In this document: piece by piece, positions 8,723 to 17,714 of the stretch
How the letters are laid out: the number at the start of each line of letters is the position of its first letter
How positions within the stretch are numbered: the stretch's first letter is position 1
Assembly: GCF_014650675.1 (NCBI RefSeq)
Contig: NZ_BMVK01000001.1
Span: 868,001 to 932,000 of the forward strand
Source of the DNA: Streptomyces anulatus
GTDB lineage: Bacteria; Actinomycetota; Actinomycetes; Streptomycetales; Streptomycetaceae
Direction of reading: 5' to 3'
DNA: 64,000 bases
The notes under the pieces: generated by a model
What the model was told of the DNA's origin: nothing
Seen by the model: only the letters and a program-made list of their open reading frames with translations
The model's database searches: none
Program-made: the position numbers and the translations under genes

Positions 8723-9469
8723 TCAGCCCCAGCGCCCCGTACGCCCCAGCAGCAGCGCGGTCGCGGCCGTCCCGGCCGTGGAGGTGCGCAGCACGCTGCG
8801 GCCGAGCCGGTAGGGGCGGGCGCCCGCCTCGGCGAAGGCGGCCAGCTCCTGCGGGGAGACGCCGCCTTCCGGTCCGACGACGAGCACGATCGAGCCGGCG
8901 GCGGGGAGCTCGGCGGTGGCGAGGGGGGTGCTGTCGTGGTCGCGGTCCTCGTGGAGGACCCCGGCGAAGTCGGCGGCGGCGAGCAGGGCGGCGACCTGCT
9001 TGGTCGTCATGGCCTCGGCCACCTCGGGGAAGCGGACCCGGCGGGACTGCTTGCCCGCCTCCCTCGCCGTGCTGCGCCATTTCGACAGGGCCTTGGCACC
9101 ACGCTCGCCCTTCCACTGGGTGATGCAGCGGGCCGCCTGCCAGGGCACGATCGCGTCGACGCCGGTCTCGGTCATCGTCTCGACCGCCAGCTCGCCCCGG
9201 TCGCCCTTGGGGAGCGCCTGGACGACGGTGATCCGCGGGGCGGGCGCGGGCTCCTCGTGGATGCGGTCGAGGCCGGTGACCGTGAGGCGGTCCTTGCCCT
9301 CGGCGGCGCGCACGACGCCCTCCGCCCAGTGGCCGAGCCCGTCGGTGAGGACGACGTCCTCGCCGGGCTGGAGCCGCTTGACGGAGACGGCGTGCCGCCC
9401 TTCGGGTCCGTCCAGGACGAACTCCGGCCCGGCGGGCATCCGTTCGACGACGAAGACCGGTGCGGTCAC
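8723..9469 (-). CDS. rsmE: 16S rRNA (uracil1498-N3)-methyltransferase RsmE
   Basis: A 248-residue SPOUT-class methyltransferase. The N-terminal PUA-like part begins [19 protein letters not shown]; the C-terminal knot has [20 protein letters not shown] and [21 protein letters not shown], the SAM-binding signature. It methylates U1498 of 16S rRNA. GTG 9469 (VTAPVF) follows AGGAG and overlaps the upstream stop as GTGA, so it is coupled to the nitronate monooxygenase gene. Confidence 0.94.
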   Translation of the reverse strand: MTAPVFVVERMPAGPEFVLDGPEGRHAVSVKRLQPGEDVVLTDGLGHWAEGVVRAAEGKDRLTVTGLDRIHEEPAPAPRITVVQALPKGDRGELAVETMTETGVDAIVPWQAARCITQWKGERGAKALSKWRSTAREAGKQSRRVRFPEVAEAMTTKQVAALLAAADFAGVLHEDRDHDSTPLATAELPAAGSIVLVVGPEGGVSPQELAAFAEAGARPYRLGRSVLRTSTAGTAATALLLGRTGRWG

Positions 9470-10539
9470 CGGGGGCTCCTCATGCTCAGGGCCGACCGGG
9501 CGGCCTCCAGTTCGGCGGCGAGCAGCTCGATCAGCTCGCCGGCGGGCAGTTCGCGGGCCATCCGGTGGCCCTGACCGGCCCACAGGGCCATGCCCTGGGC
9601 GTCCCCGGCCTTGGCGGCGGCCCGGCGCAGCCCGCTGGTGACGTAGTGGACCTGGGGGTAGGCGGCGGGGGCGTACGGGCCGTGTTCGCGGACGAAGCGG
9701 TTGACCAGGCCGCGGGCGGGCCGTCCGGAGAAGGCGCGCGTCAGCTCGGTGCGGACGAACAGCGGGTTGGTCAGGGCCTGCTTGTGCAGCGGGTGCGCCC
9801 CGGACTCGGGGCAGACCAGGAAGGCGGTGCCGAGCTGGGCGGCGTCCGCGCCCGCCGCGAGGACGGCGGCGATCTGCGCGCCGCGCATCAGTCCGCCGGC
9901 GGCGACGATCGGGATCTGCACGGTCTCGCGGACCTGGGTGATGAGGGAGAGCAGCCCGGTGCCGGTCTGGTCGACCTGCGGGTCGTCGCGGTGGGTGGAC
10001 TGGTGGCCGCCCGCCTCGACGCCCTGGACGCAGACGGTGTCGGCGCCCGCCCACTGGGCGCTCTGCGCCTCCTCGGCCGAGGTGACCGTGACGACGGTGT
10101 GCGTCCCGGCCCTGGCGAAGGCGTCCAGGGTGTCGCGGGTCGGGCAGCCGAAGGTGAAGGAGACCACCGGAACGGGGTCCTCCAGCAGGATCGCGACCTT
10201 CGCCTCGTACCCGTCGTCGCCGCTGCTGTCCGGGTCGCCGAGCGGGGTCTCGTACCAGGCGGCCTCTCCGGCGAGCTGGTGGCGGTAGACCTCGACGGCG
10301 CTGGGGTCGGCGAGCGCGGGCTGCGGCATGAAGAGGTTGACGCCGAACGGTCCGCCGGTGAGCCGGCGCAGCTGTTTGATCTCGTTGTACATCCCGTCCG
10401 CCGTCTTGTACCCGGCGGCCAGGAATCCGAGCCCGCCGGCTTCGGCGACGGCCCCGGCGAGCTGGGGTCCGGACGTGCCGCCCGCCATAGGGGCCTGCAC
10501 GATCGGATACCGGCAGAGATCGGTCAACTCGGAGGACAT
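9466..10539 (-). CDS. Nitronate monooxygenase family protein (2-nitropropane dioxygenase type)
   Basis: A 357-residue FMN-dependent TIM-barrel oxygenase. [25 protein letters not shown] at the N-terminus, [15 protein letters not shown] and the [33 protein letters not shown] phosphate-binding region match nitronate monooxygenase and enoyl-reductase-like relatives. It oxidises alkyl nitronates such as propionate-3-nitronate. ATG 10539 (MSSELTD) gives normal length. It is the first gene of a two-gene operon with rsmE. Confidence 0.88.
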   Translation of the reverse strand: MSSELTDLCRYPIVQAPMAGGTSGPQLAGAVAEAGGLGFLAAGYKTADGMYNEIKQLRRLTGGPFGVNLFMPQPALADPSAVEVYRHQLAGEAAWYETPLGDPDSSGDDGYEAKVAILLEDPVPVVSFTFGCPTRDTLDAFARAGTHTVVTVTSAEEAQSAQWAGADTVCVQGVEAGGHQSTHRDDPQVDQTGTGLLSLITQVRETVQIPIVAAGGLMRGAQIAAVLAAGADAAQLGTAFLVCPESGAHPLHKQALTNPLFVRTELTRAFSGRPARGLVNRFVREHGPYAPAAYPQVHYVTSGLRRAAAKAGDAQGMALWAGQGHRMARELPAGELIELLAAELEAARSALSMRSPR

Positions 10540-10615
10540 GACCGCATCGTGCCACGTCCCGTGCACGGGGCCGAATCAGCCAGCCGCCCGCCCTGACCGG
10601 TTCTCCCGCCGTACG

Positions 10616-10654
10616 CCGCACCGCCCGCCGGTTCGGAACCGGCGGGCGGTGCGG
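10616..10654 (-). terminator. Terminator of the hrcA-dnaJ operon
   Basis: Perfect 18-bp stem (10616-10633 with 10637-10654, CCGCACCGCCCGCCGGTT) around a 3-nt loop, starting 19 nt past the dnaJ stop. Confidence 0.88.
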
Positions 10655-10672
10655 TGAAAGGCGGAAAGCGGT

Positions 10673-11812
10673 TCAGCGGCCGTTGAAAGCGTCCTTCAGA
10701 CGGGAGAAGAGCCCCTGCTGACCTGGCTGAAACTGGCCCAGGGGCCGCTCCTCGCCGCGCAGCTTGGACAGCTCCCGCAGCAGCCGCTCCTGTTCCGCGT
10801 CGAGCTTGGAGGGGGTCATCACCTCGACGTGCACGATCAGGTCGCCCCGGCCGCCACCGCGCAGATGCGTGATGCCGCGCCCGTGCAGGGGCACGGACTG
10901 GCCGGACTGGGTGCCGGGCCGGATGTCGATCTCCTCCAGGCCGTCCAGCGTCTCCAACGGGCACTTCGTGCCGAGGGCCGCCGCCGTCATGGGGATGGTG
11001 ACCGTGCAGTGCAGATCGTCGCCGCGCCGCTGGAACACGGCGTGCGGCAGCTCGTGGATCTCCACGTACAGATCGCCGGGCGGGCCGCCGCCGGGGCCGA
11101 CCTCGCCCTCGCCGGCGAGCTGGATACGGGTGCCGTTGTCGACGCCCGCGGGGATCTTCACGGTCAGGGTGCGCCGCGAGCGGATGCGGCCGTCGCCGGC
11201 GCACTCCGGGCACGGGGTGGGCACGACCGTGCCGAAACCCTGGCACTGCGGGCAGGGCCGCGAGGTCATGACCTGGCCCAGGAAGGACCGGGTGACCTGC
11301 GAGACCTCGCCGCGACCGCGACACATGTCACAGGTCTGGGCGGACGTGCCGGGGGCCGCGCCCTCGCCGCTGCAGGTGTTGCAGACGACGGCCGTGTCGA
11401 CCTGGATGTCCTTGGTGGTGCCGAAGGCCGCCTCGTTGAGGTCGATCTCCAGCCGGATCATGGCGTCCTGGCCTCTCCGGGTCCGCGAACGGGGCCCGCG
11501 CTGCGCGGCGTTGCCGAAGAACGCGTCCATGATGTCGGAGAAGTTGCCGAAGCCGCCGGCTCCGAAACCGCCCGCGCCGCCACCGCCGCCACTGGCGGAG
11601 AGGGGATCACCGCCGAGGTCGTAGACCTGCTTCTTCTGCGGGTCCGAGAGCACCTCGTAAGCGGCGTTGATCTCCTTGAACCGCTCCTGGGTCTTCGGGT
11701 CCGGGTTGACATCCGGGTGCAGCTCGCGGGCGAGCCGACGGAATGCCTTCTTGATCTCGTCCTGAGATGCGTCGCGGCGCACGCCGAGTACGGCGTAGTA
11801 GTCCGTGGCCAC
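10673..11812 (-). CDS. dnaJ: Chaperone protein DnaJ
   Basis: A 379-residue type-I Hsp40. The J domain carries HPD at residues 32-34, followed by a Gly-rich region, four CxxCxGxG zinc motifs (CNTCSGEG, CDMCRGRG, CPQCQGFG, CPECAGDG) and the two C-terminal beta domains. It stimulates DnaK and binds unfolded polypeptides. GTG 11812 abuts the hrcA TAA with no gap, so translation is coupled. This is the hrcA-linked paralogue (often dnaJ2), not the dnaK-grpE-linked one, and is CIRCE-controlled through hrcA. Confidence 0.96.
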   Translation of the reverse strand: MATDYYAVLGVRRDASQDEIKKAFRRLARELHPDVNPDPKTQERFKEINAAYEVLSDPQKKQVYDLGGDPLSASGGGGGAGGFGAGGFGNFSDIMDAFFGNAAQRGPRSRTRRGQDAMIRLEIDLNEAAFGTTKDIQVDTAVVCNTCSGEGAAPGTSAQTCDMCRGRGEVSQVTRSFLGQVMTSRPCPQCQGFGTVVPTPCPECAGDGRIRSRRTLTVKIPAGVDNGTRIQLAGEGEVGPGGGPPGDLYVEIHELPHAVFQRRGDDLHCTVTIPMTAAALGTKCPLETLDGLEEIDIRPGTQSGQSVPLHGRGITHLRGGGRGDLIVHVEVMTPSKLDAEQERLLRELSKLRGEERPLGQFQPGQQGLFSRLKDAFNGR

Positions 11813-12829
11813 TTACGACTCCGCCAGGATCTGTCCGACGTAACGTGCCACTGCGCGTACCGCTCCCATCGTTCCGGGGTAGTCCATGCGGGTCGGTCCG
11901 ACCACGCCGAGTTTGGCGACTGCCTCGTCGCCCGAACCGTAGCCGACCGCGACGACGGACGTGGAGTTGAGCCCCTCGTGGGCGTTCTCGTGCCCGATCC
12001 GTACGGTCATGCCGGAGTCCGTGGCCTCACCGAGCAGCTTCAGCAGGACGACCTGTTCCTCCAGTGCTTCCAGCACCGGCCGGATCATCACCGGGAAGTC
12101 GTGTCCGAAGCGGGTGAGGTTGGAGGTGCCGCCGATCATCAGCCGCTCCTCCGTCTCCTCGACCAGTGTTTCGAGGAGGGTGGAAAGGACCGTGGAAACC
12201 GTCCCCCGGTCCTCGCTGTCGAAGGATTCCGGCAGCTCCTGCACCAGCTGCGGGACATCCGCGAAGCGGCGTCCGACGACCCGGCTGTTGAGCCGGGCCC
12301 GCAGATCCGCGAGCGATGCCTCGCCGAACGGCGCAGGGCAGTCGATCATACGCTGTTCGACCCGGCCGGTGTCCGTGATCAGGACGAGCATCAGCCGGGC
12401 GGGCGCGAGCGCCAGCAGTTCCACGTGCCGCACCGTCGAGCGGGTCAGCGAGGGGTACTGCACGACGGCGACCTGCCGGGTGAGCTGCGCGAGCAGCCGC
12501 ACCGTCCGGCCGACCACGTCGTCGAGGTCGACCGCGCCGTCGAGGAAGTTCTGGATGGCCCGGCGCTCGGGCGAGGACAGCGGCTTGACGCCCGCGAGCT
12601 TGTCGACGAAGAGGCGGTACCCCTTGTCGGTCGGGATGCGTCCCGCGCTCGTGTGCGGCTGGGCGATGAAGCCCTCGTCCTCCAGCACCGCCATGTCGTT
12701 GCGGACGGTGGCCGGGGAGACTCCCAGCCGGTGCCGCTCGGTCAGCGCCTTGGAGCCGACGGGCTCCTCGGTGCCGACATAGTCCTGGACGATGGCGCGC
12801 AGCACTTCGAGTCTGCGTTCGCTGAGCAT
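11813..12829 (-). CDS. hrcA: Heat-inducible transcription repressor HrcA
   Basis: A 338-residue repressor. The winged-helix N-terminus reads [26 protein letters not shown]; the GAF-like and dimerisation regions follow ([19 protein letters not shown], then the G[13 protein letters not shown]4-GYG segment). It binds CIRCE and is stabilised by GroEL in known systems. ATG 12829 has GGAGGTG in front. The CIRCE at 12866-12892 lies 37 nt upstream, indicating autoregulation of hrcA-dnaJ. Confidence 0.96.
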   Translation of the reverse strand: MLSERRLEVLRAIVQDYVGTEEPVGSKALTERHRLGVSPATVRNDMAVLEDEGFIAQPHTSAGRIPTDKGYRLFVDKLAGVKPLSSPERRAIQNFLDGAVDLDDVVGRTVRLLAQLTRQVAVVQYPSLTRSTVRHVELLALAPARLMLVLITDTGRVEQRMIDCPAPFGEASLADLRARLNSRVVGRRFADVPQLVQELPESFDSEDRGTVSTVLSTLLETLVEETEERLMIGGTSNLTRFGHDFPVMIRPVLEALEEQVVLLKLLGEATDSGMTVRIGHENAHEGLNSTSVVAVGYGSGDEAVAKLGVVGPTRMDYPGTMGAVRAVARYVGQILAES

Positions 12830-12865
12830 CGCGCACACCTCCAGCTGTATTTCTCCGGTGTCTGT

Positions 12866-12892
12866 CTGGCACTCGGTGCGTTCGAGTGCCAG
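12866..12892 (-). promoter_or_regulatory. CIRCE operator of hrcA-dnaJ
   Basis: CTGGCACTC-N9-GAGTGCCAG: perfect 9-bp arms with the canonical 9-nt spacer. The GC-rich outer bases replace the usual TTA/TAA, as expected in actinomycetes. Binding site of HrcA. Confidence 0.95.
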
Positions 12893-12982
12893 CAATCCCC
12901 GCGGTCAGTGTACGGGGGTGGGGTGGGGCCGGGGCAAGGGCGACCGGCCACGCTCCCACGAGACTGCGCAGGTCGTTGCCGA

Positions 12983-12988
12983 TAGCGT
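12983..12988 (+). promoter_or_regulatory. -10 box TAGCGT, leaderless MBL-fold gene
   Basis: TAGCGT ends 6 nt before the ATG at 12995 and there is no ribosome site, so transcription probably starts at or next to the start codon. Confidence 0.6.
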
Positions 12989-12994
12989 CGTGGT

Positions 12995-13798
12995 ATGGAC
13001 GTCGCTTGGGAAGACTTCGGCTGGGAGCGGTTGGGCAACGGTATCGGCAGGCGGCGCCTCCCCGGCTGGGATGCCACCGCCGCGCTGGTCGCCGGGCCGG
13101 AGGGCGCACTGCTGTACGACACCGGCGCCACGCTGCGCGAGGGGGTCGAGCTGCGGCGGCAGACCGAGGCGCTGCTCGGGCGGAGGGTGACGCATATCGC
13201 ACTGAGCCATCCGCACTTCGACCATGTGCTGGGCACCGCCGCGTTCGCCGGGGCCCAGGTGTACGGGGCGGTGGGCGTCGCGGCCCTGCTGCGCGCCGGC
13301 GCGGAGGGCCTGTGCGCCTCGGCGGTGCGCCACGGGGTACCGGAGGACGAGGCGGCCCGGTCGGCGGACACGCTGGTGGTCCCGCACCACGAGGTGTGCG
13401 GCGACTGGACGCTCGACCTGGGCGGCGGCCGTCAGGTGCTGCTGGCGAACGTGGGCCCCGGGCACAGCGGCCATGACCTCGCGGCGCTGGTGCCGGGCAC
13501 GGGCGGCGAGCCTCCGGTGGTGTTCTGCGGCGACCTGGTCGAGGAGTCGGGCGAGCCGCAGGCGGGCCGGGACGCGATCACCTCGCGCTGGCCGGCCGCG
13601 CTGGAGAGGCTGCTGGCGCTGGGCGGCGAGGACGCGCGGTACGTGCCGGGGCACGGGGCGGTGGTGGACGCGGCGTTCGTACGGGCGCAGCGGGCGTCGC
13701 TGGCGGAGCGCTTCGACGTGGACCTCGACGCGGGATCCGGCGTGGGACCCGGCGTGGACCTCGACGTGGACCTCAACGCCGGACTCGACGTGGGATGA
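12995..13798 (+). CDS. Metallo-beta-lactamase-fold hydrolase
   Basis: A 267-residue MBL-fold protein. The metal motif SHPHFDHVLG gives His72, His74, Asp76 and His77; later ligands are in NVGPGHSGHDL, FCGDLVEES and VPGHGAVVD. The substrate is unknown; the family includes thioesterase- and lactonase-like enzymes. It seems leaderless. The final ~25 residues are an acidic DLD/DVD/G repeat (VDLDVDLNAGLDVG) encoded by near-tandem GTGGACCTCGACG units and look like a disordered tail. Confidence 0.85.
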   Translation: MDVAWEDFGWERLGNGIGRRRLPGWDATAALVAGPEGALLYDTGATLREGVELRRQTEALLGRRVTHIALSHPHFDHVLGTAAFAGAQVYGAVGVAALLRAGAEGLCASAVRHGVPEDEAARSADTLVVPHHEVCGDWTLDLGGGRQVLLANVGPGHSGHDLAALVPGTGGEPPVVFCGDLVEESGEPQAGRDAITSRWPAALERLLALGGEDARYVPGHGAVVDAAFVRAQRASLAERFDVDLDAGSGVGPGVDLDVDLNAGLDVG

Positions 13799-13820
13799 GC
13801 CCTGACGCGGGTACGGCGAA

Positions 13821-13826
13821 TATCGT
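13821..13826 (+). promoter_or_regulatory. -10 box TATCGT, leaderless DUF3097 gene
   Basis: TATCGT ends 6 nt before ATG 13833; no ribosome site is visible. Confidence 0.6.
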
Positions 13827-13832
13827 CGTGCC

Positions 13833-14651
13833 ATGCGCAGCTACCAGCCGGACCTGACCCCGCCGTGGAAGAGGTCCGCCCCCGTGCCCGAGGTGCCCGC
13901 CGAGCCCGATCTGGTCGTGGAGGAGGTCTCCACCGGCTTCTGCGGGGCGGTGATCCGCTGCGAGAAGACGGCCCAGGGGCCGACGGTGACCCTGGAGGAC
14001 CGCTTCGGCAAGCACCGGGTGTTCCCGATGGAGCCGCGCGGCTTCCTGCTGGAGGGCAAGGTCGTCACGCTGGTGCGCCCGGGTCCCGGCGGTCCCGTGC
14101 GTCCCACCCGTACGGCCTCCGGGTCGGTGGCGGTGCCCGGGGCGCGGGCCCGGGTGGCGCGGGCCGGGCGGATCTACGTGGAGGGCCGGCACGACGCGGA
14201 GCTGGTAGAGCGGGTGTGGGGCGACGACCTGCGCATCGAGGGCGTGGTCGTGGAGTACCTGGAGGGCGTGGACGACCTTCCGGCGATCGTCGGGGAGTTC
14301 GCGCCGGGGCCCGACGCCCGGCTGGGGGTGCTGGTGGACCATCTGGTGCCCGGCTCCAAGGAGTCCCGGATCGCGGCTCAGGTGACCGGTGACCACGTGC
14401 TGGTGGTGGGGCACCCGTACATCGACGTGTGGGAGGCGGTGAAGCCGTCCTCGGTGGGGATCGACGCCTGGCCGGTGGTGCCGAGGGGGCAGGACTGGAA
14501 GACGGGCGTGTGCCGGGCGCTGGGGTGGCCGGAGAACACCGGGGCGGCCTGGCAGCACATCCTGTCCAAGGTCCGCAGCTACAAGGACCTCGAACCCCAA
14601 CTCCTGGGCAGGGTAGAGGAATTGATTGACTTCGTCACCCTTCCGGACTGA
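13833..14651 (+). CDS. DUF3097 family protein with Toprim-like segment
   Basis: A 272-residue actinobacterial protein matching what I know of DUF3097 (MRSYQPDLTPPW start, GRIYVEGRHDAELVERVWGDDLR core). The N-terminal ~100 residues form a small beta-rich domain. The part from about residue 110 has VEGRHDAELVE and later LGVLVDHLVPGSKES, resembling the Glu and Asp motifs of Toprim folds such as RNase M5. That resemblance is my inference. Its gene follows the MBL protein by 34 nt with its own probable leaderless promoter. Confidence 0.8.
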   Translation: MRSYQPDLTPPWKRSAPVPEVPAEPDLVVEEVSTGFCGAVIRCEKTAQGPTVTLEDRFGKHRVFPMEPRGFLLEGKVVTLVRPGPGGPVRPTRTASGSVAVPGARARVARAGRIYVEGRHDAELVERVWGDDLRIEGVVVEYLEGVDDLPAIVGEFAPGPDARLGVLVDHLVPGSKESRIAAQVTGDHVLVVGHPYIDVWEAVKPSSVGIDAWPVVPRGQDWKTGVCRALGWPENTGAAWQHILSKVRSYKDLEPQLLGRVEELIDFVTLPD

Positions 14652-14822
14652 TGTCCGGGGCCTGATTCCGGCCTGATACCGGCCGGTTGCCGGACTGTCG
14701 AAGAGGATCTCGTACCGATCCCTATGAATGCCTGCGTCCCACACGCACCATCGGTTATTGAGGGGGAAGAACGGGCAGGCGGTTCACGAGCCGAGCGGCT
14801 CACGGGGGAAGGGCACGGTGCG

Positions 14823-17699
14823 ATGGTGCGCGAGGTCTGGCGGGACAGTGCGGACAACGAGGCGGCCTCGGCCGTCTTCCACCTGATGCAGCAGCTGATC
14901 GACCGGTACCGGGTCAACCGGCCGGTGATGCCGCTCGTGGTGGTCCAGGCGGCGGACGCCGGGGCCGGGCCGGAGATCGACGCGCGGGTGGAACAGCTGG
15001 TGCATCAGGTGCACCGGGCGAACGAGCTGCGGCGGGTTCCGGTGCGGCTGCTGGACGGCGAGGGGGCGACCCCGTACGAGGCGGCGCTCGCCATGGTGCG
15101 CACGCTCTCCGAGAAGCCGTGGGAGACCCGCGAGAACACCCAGTACAAGAACTTCTCCTTTCCCCGCTCCCGGCTGCTCGGGGCGATCGAACAGGCCACC
15201 GCGACGGTGGTCGAGCAGTCCGACGGGAACACCTCCGAGATACGCGAGGAAAGGATTCTGGAGCAGCTGAGCCGGCTGCGGTGGCGGTCCGGCCGGCCGC
15301 GCGGGGGCACCCGGTGGGCCTCGCTGCGGCAGTCGGTGCGGCCCGAGACGTTCGTCGGCGCGCTCTTCATCGCCCTGCTCAGCGTGCTGCTCGGGGAGAT
15401 CGACTGGCTGCTGACCGCCCTGGTGGCGGCCGTCGCGCTGATCGGGCTCGCCGTGGTGGGCCTGGCGAGCCGGGCCGCGCCGCCGCTGCTGTGGCTGCGC
15501 CGGGCCAGCCGGTGGTTCGCCACCACCTCGTCCCTGGCCGCGTCCAGCACCGGCTATCCCTCGGACGGCTGGTCGTGGTTGTCGCCGAGCGGTTCGTGGC
15601 GGGTGATCCGGGCGCGGGCGGCGGCGGTCGCGGAGCGGGTGGCCGACGCGGGGGCGGGCGACGAGTACGCGCGCCAGTTCCATCTGGAGCTGCGGGTGCA
15701 GGCGCTGCTGGAGGATCTGCGGCACAACTACCGCCCGCACTCCCTGGACTGGCGGCGCAGCAAGCGCACGGTCCCGCCGGTGGTGTTCCTGCCCCGGGCC
15801 ACCCAGGACAACGGCGGCATCCTGCTGATCAACGCGATCAACAGCGTACGGTCGCGGCGCAGCGAGGTGGATCCGCTGCTGCTGCTCGCCTCGCTCCAGG
15901 CCCCCGAGATCATGCGGCACACCCCGCCGCTGCCCCCGGAGCGGCCGGGTCCCGGTGCGCCGACCGGTTCGTCCGGGGCGCGGGCCCGCTACGAGCGCTG
16001 GGTGGACGATCTGAGTCTGGGCCAGTCGCCGGTGGCGGCGGCGACCCTGGCGTGGGTGCTCCTGCTGCCGCTGTCCACCGAGAAGCTGACCCACGAGCAC
16101 GCGCACGCGCAGCTCGTCACCCATCGGGTGCGGCGGACCTGGGCGTGGTGGGTGATGTCGCGGGCGAGCGTCGCCGTGCTCGTCGTGGGCAGTCTGCTGG
16201 GGGCGTTCCTGTGGGCCGGGCACTGGCGCGAGACGTACTGCCACGGGCCGCTGACCGACCGGAACACGGACGCGATCTGGGCGGGGAAGGGGGACGACCG
16301 GGAGTGCGTGGGGGTGGCGACCGCGCCCGAGGTGCTCTTCGCGCGGGGCAACGGCCTGGAGCTGAACGGAGCGGGGAAGGGCATCACCTTCGAGCGGATC
16401 GAGCAGGCGATCCGGGCCGAGAACGACGACATCGAGCCGGGCGACGCGTACGTGACGGTCGTGTACGCCGGTCCGCTCACCGCCACGGGCAAGGACCCGG
16501 AGGCGACCCGCAAGGGCCTGGAGGAGCTGACCGGCGTCTATCTGCAGCAGCGGGCGGTGAACAAGACCGTGCGCCGGTCGGTGAAGCTGCGGGTGCTGAC
16601 CGCGAACGGCGGCGAGGACATGCTGCGGCAGCTCACCGCCGTGCGGAAGATCATCGAGGTGGCCCGGCGGGATCCGACGGTGGTCGGGGTGGTCGGTCTC
16701 GGCCGCAACACCCAGGAGAGCGAGAAGGCGACGAAGCTGCTGCGCGAGGCCGGGCTGCCGGTGGTGAACACGACGAACTCCAGCAGCGACCTGCCCCGGG
16801 AGTTCCCCAACTACTTCGGGCTCGCGGCGACGGACGAGGAGCAGACGCATGTGCTGGGGCTGGTCGCCCGGCAGATCGCGAAGGGCCTCGACCGCCCGCA
16901 CGCGATCGTGCTGTCGCGCACGGACCGCAACGGGGACCTGGACCGGTACACCGCCGAGCAGCGGGACGCGGGCCGGAAGATGCTGGAGGACGCGGGCTTC
17001 GAGCCGGGCAGGCCCGTGACGTACGACCTCGCGGGCGGGGCGAGCCTGAACACCCCGCTGACGACCATCTGCCAGGCCGAGCGGGTGCCCGACGCGCTGT
17101 ACTTCGCCGGGCGGGTCGAGGACGTGCCGACGCTGATGCGTGGCCTGTCGGAGACCACCGGGTGCTCGGACCGGCGGATGACGGTGTTCACCGGGGACGA
17201 TCTGACGAAGGGGACGTTCGACGACAGCACGTCGATCGCGGCCAACGTCACGCTCTACCACAGCTCGCTCGCCCCGCTGGACCGGGGAAAGAACCTCGGC
17301 TTCTACGGGGACGCCTACCGCACGCTGCGGGCGCTGCACCCGGAGGGGGAGGTCACCGCGCTGGCGTCGGGGCGTCCGGCGTACGAGGACGATCTGTTCG
17401 CCAGTGGGCAGACCGTCATCTCCTACAGCGCGACGGCCGCCCTGTACGACGCGGCGGCGCGCGGCGACAAGCGCCGGAGTGCGGCGGAGACCTGGGCGAC
17501 GCTGCACACGGTGGACCTCAACAACATGCCGACGGGGACGATCTCGTTCAGCAGGGCGAGGTCCTCGGTCTCCGACAACGTGCACGGCCTCAACATCGTC
17601 AAGGTGGTCCGCCCCGGGCCGAGCGCCGAGCGGACCCTCGTGTGCGGCAAGCCAGCCGGGGTCTCGCCCCCGCTGACGGCGAAGGACTGCAGGCCGTGA
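14823..17699 (+). CDS. Membrane-anchored receptor-like protein with periplasmic-binding-protein (type 1) domain
   Basis: A 958-residue protein of unknown role. Residues 1-175 are cytoplasmic, with MPLVVVQAADAGAGPEI where a Walker A would sit in an NTPase but no GK[S/T]. A TM hairpin covers about 177-217, a second cytoplasmic part about 218-446 (with VVFLPRATQDNGGILLINAI, NTPase-like) and a third TM about 447-465. The C-terminal ~490 residues are extracytoplasmic and read like a LivJ-type type-1 periplasmic-binding fold (VVGVVGLGRNTQESEKATKLLREAGLPVV, FPNYFGLAATDEEQ, AIVLSRTDRNGD). No ABC permease or ATPase is nearby. ATG 14823 follows GGGGAAGGG; ATG 14724 would add 33 residues. A ligand-sensing role is inferred. 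Confidence 0.75.
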   Translation: MVREVWRDSADNEAASAVFHLMQQLIDRYRVNRPVMPLVVVQAADAGAGPEIDARVEQLVHQVHRANELRRVPVRLLDGEGATPYEAALAMVRTLSEKPWETRENTQYKNFSFPRSRLLGAIEQATATVVEQSDGNTSEIREERILEQLSRLRWRSGRPRGGTRWASLRQSVRPETFVGALFIALLSVLLGEIDWLLTALVAAVALIGLAVVGLASRAAPPLLWLRRASRWFATTSSLAASSTGYPSDGWSWLSPSGSWRVIRARAAAVAERVADAGAGDEYARQFHLELRVQALLEDLRHNYRPHSLDWRRSKRTVPPVVFLPRATQDNGGILLINAINSVRSRRSEVDPLLLLASLQAPEIMRHTPPLPPERPGPGAPTGSSGARARYERWVDDLSLGQSPVAAATLAWVLLLPLSTEKLTHEHAHAQLVTHRVRRTWAWWVMSRASVAVLVVGSLLGAFLWAGHWRETYCHGPLTDRNTDAIWAGKGDDRECVGVATAPEVLFARGNGLELNGAGKGITFERIEQAIRAENDDIEPGDAYVTVVYAGPLTATGKDPEATRKGLEELTGVYLQQRAVNKTVRRSVKLRVLTANGGEDMLRQLTAVRKIIEVARRDPTVVGVVGLGRNTQESEKATKLLREAGLPVVNTTNSSSDLPREFPNYFGLAATDEEQTHVLGLVARQIAKGLDRPHAIVLSRTDRNGDLDRYTAEQRDAGRKMLEDAGFEPGRPVTYDLAGGASLNTPLTTICQAERVPDALYFAGRVEDVPTLMRGLSETTGCSDRRMTVFTGDDLTKGTFDDSTSIAANVTLYHSSLAPLDRGKNLGFYGDAYRTLRALHPEGEVTALASGRPAYEDDLFASGQTVISYSATAALYDAAARGDKRRSAAETWATLHTVDLNNMPTGTISFSRARSSVSDNVHGLNIVKVVRPGPSAERTLVCGKPAGVSPPLTAKDCRP

Positions 17700-17714
17700 G
17701 GCCCGCTCCCCGGG

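Noticed and set aside
14784-17585. 933-codon frame opposite the receptor-like gene
   Set aside because: Low-complexity Arg/Pro/Gly/Val composition typical of antisense shadow in GC-rich DNA.
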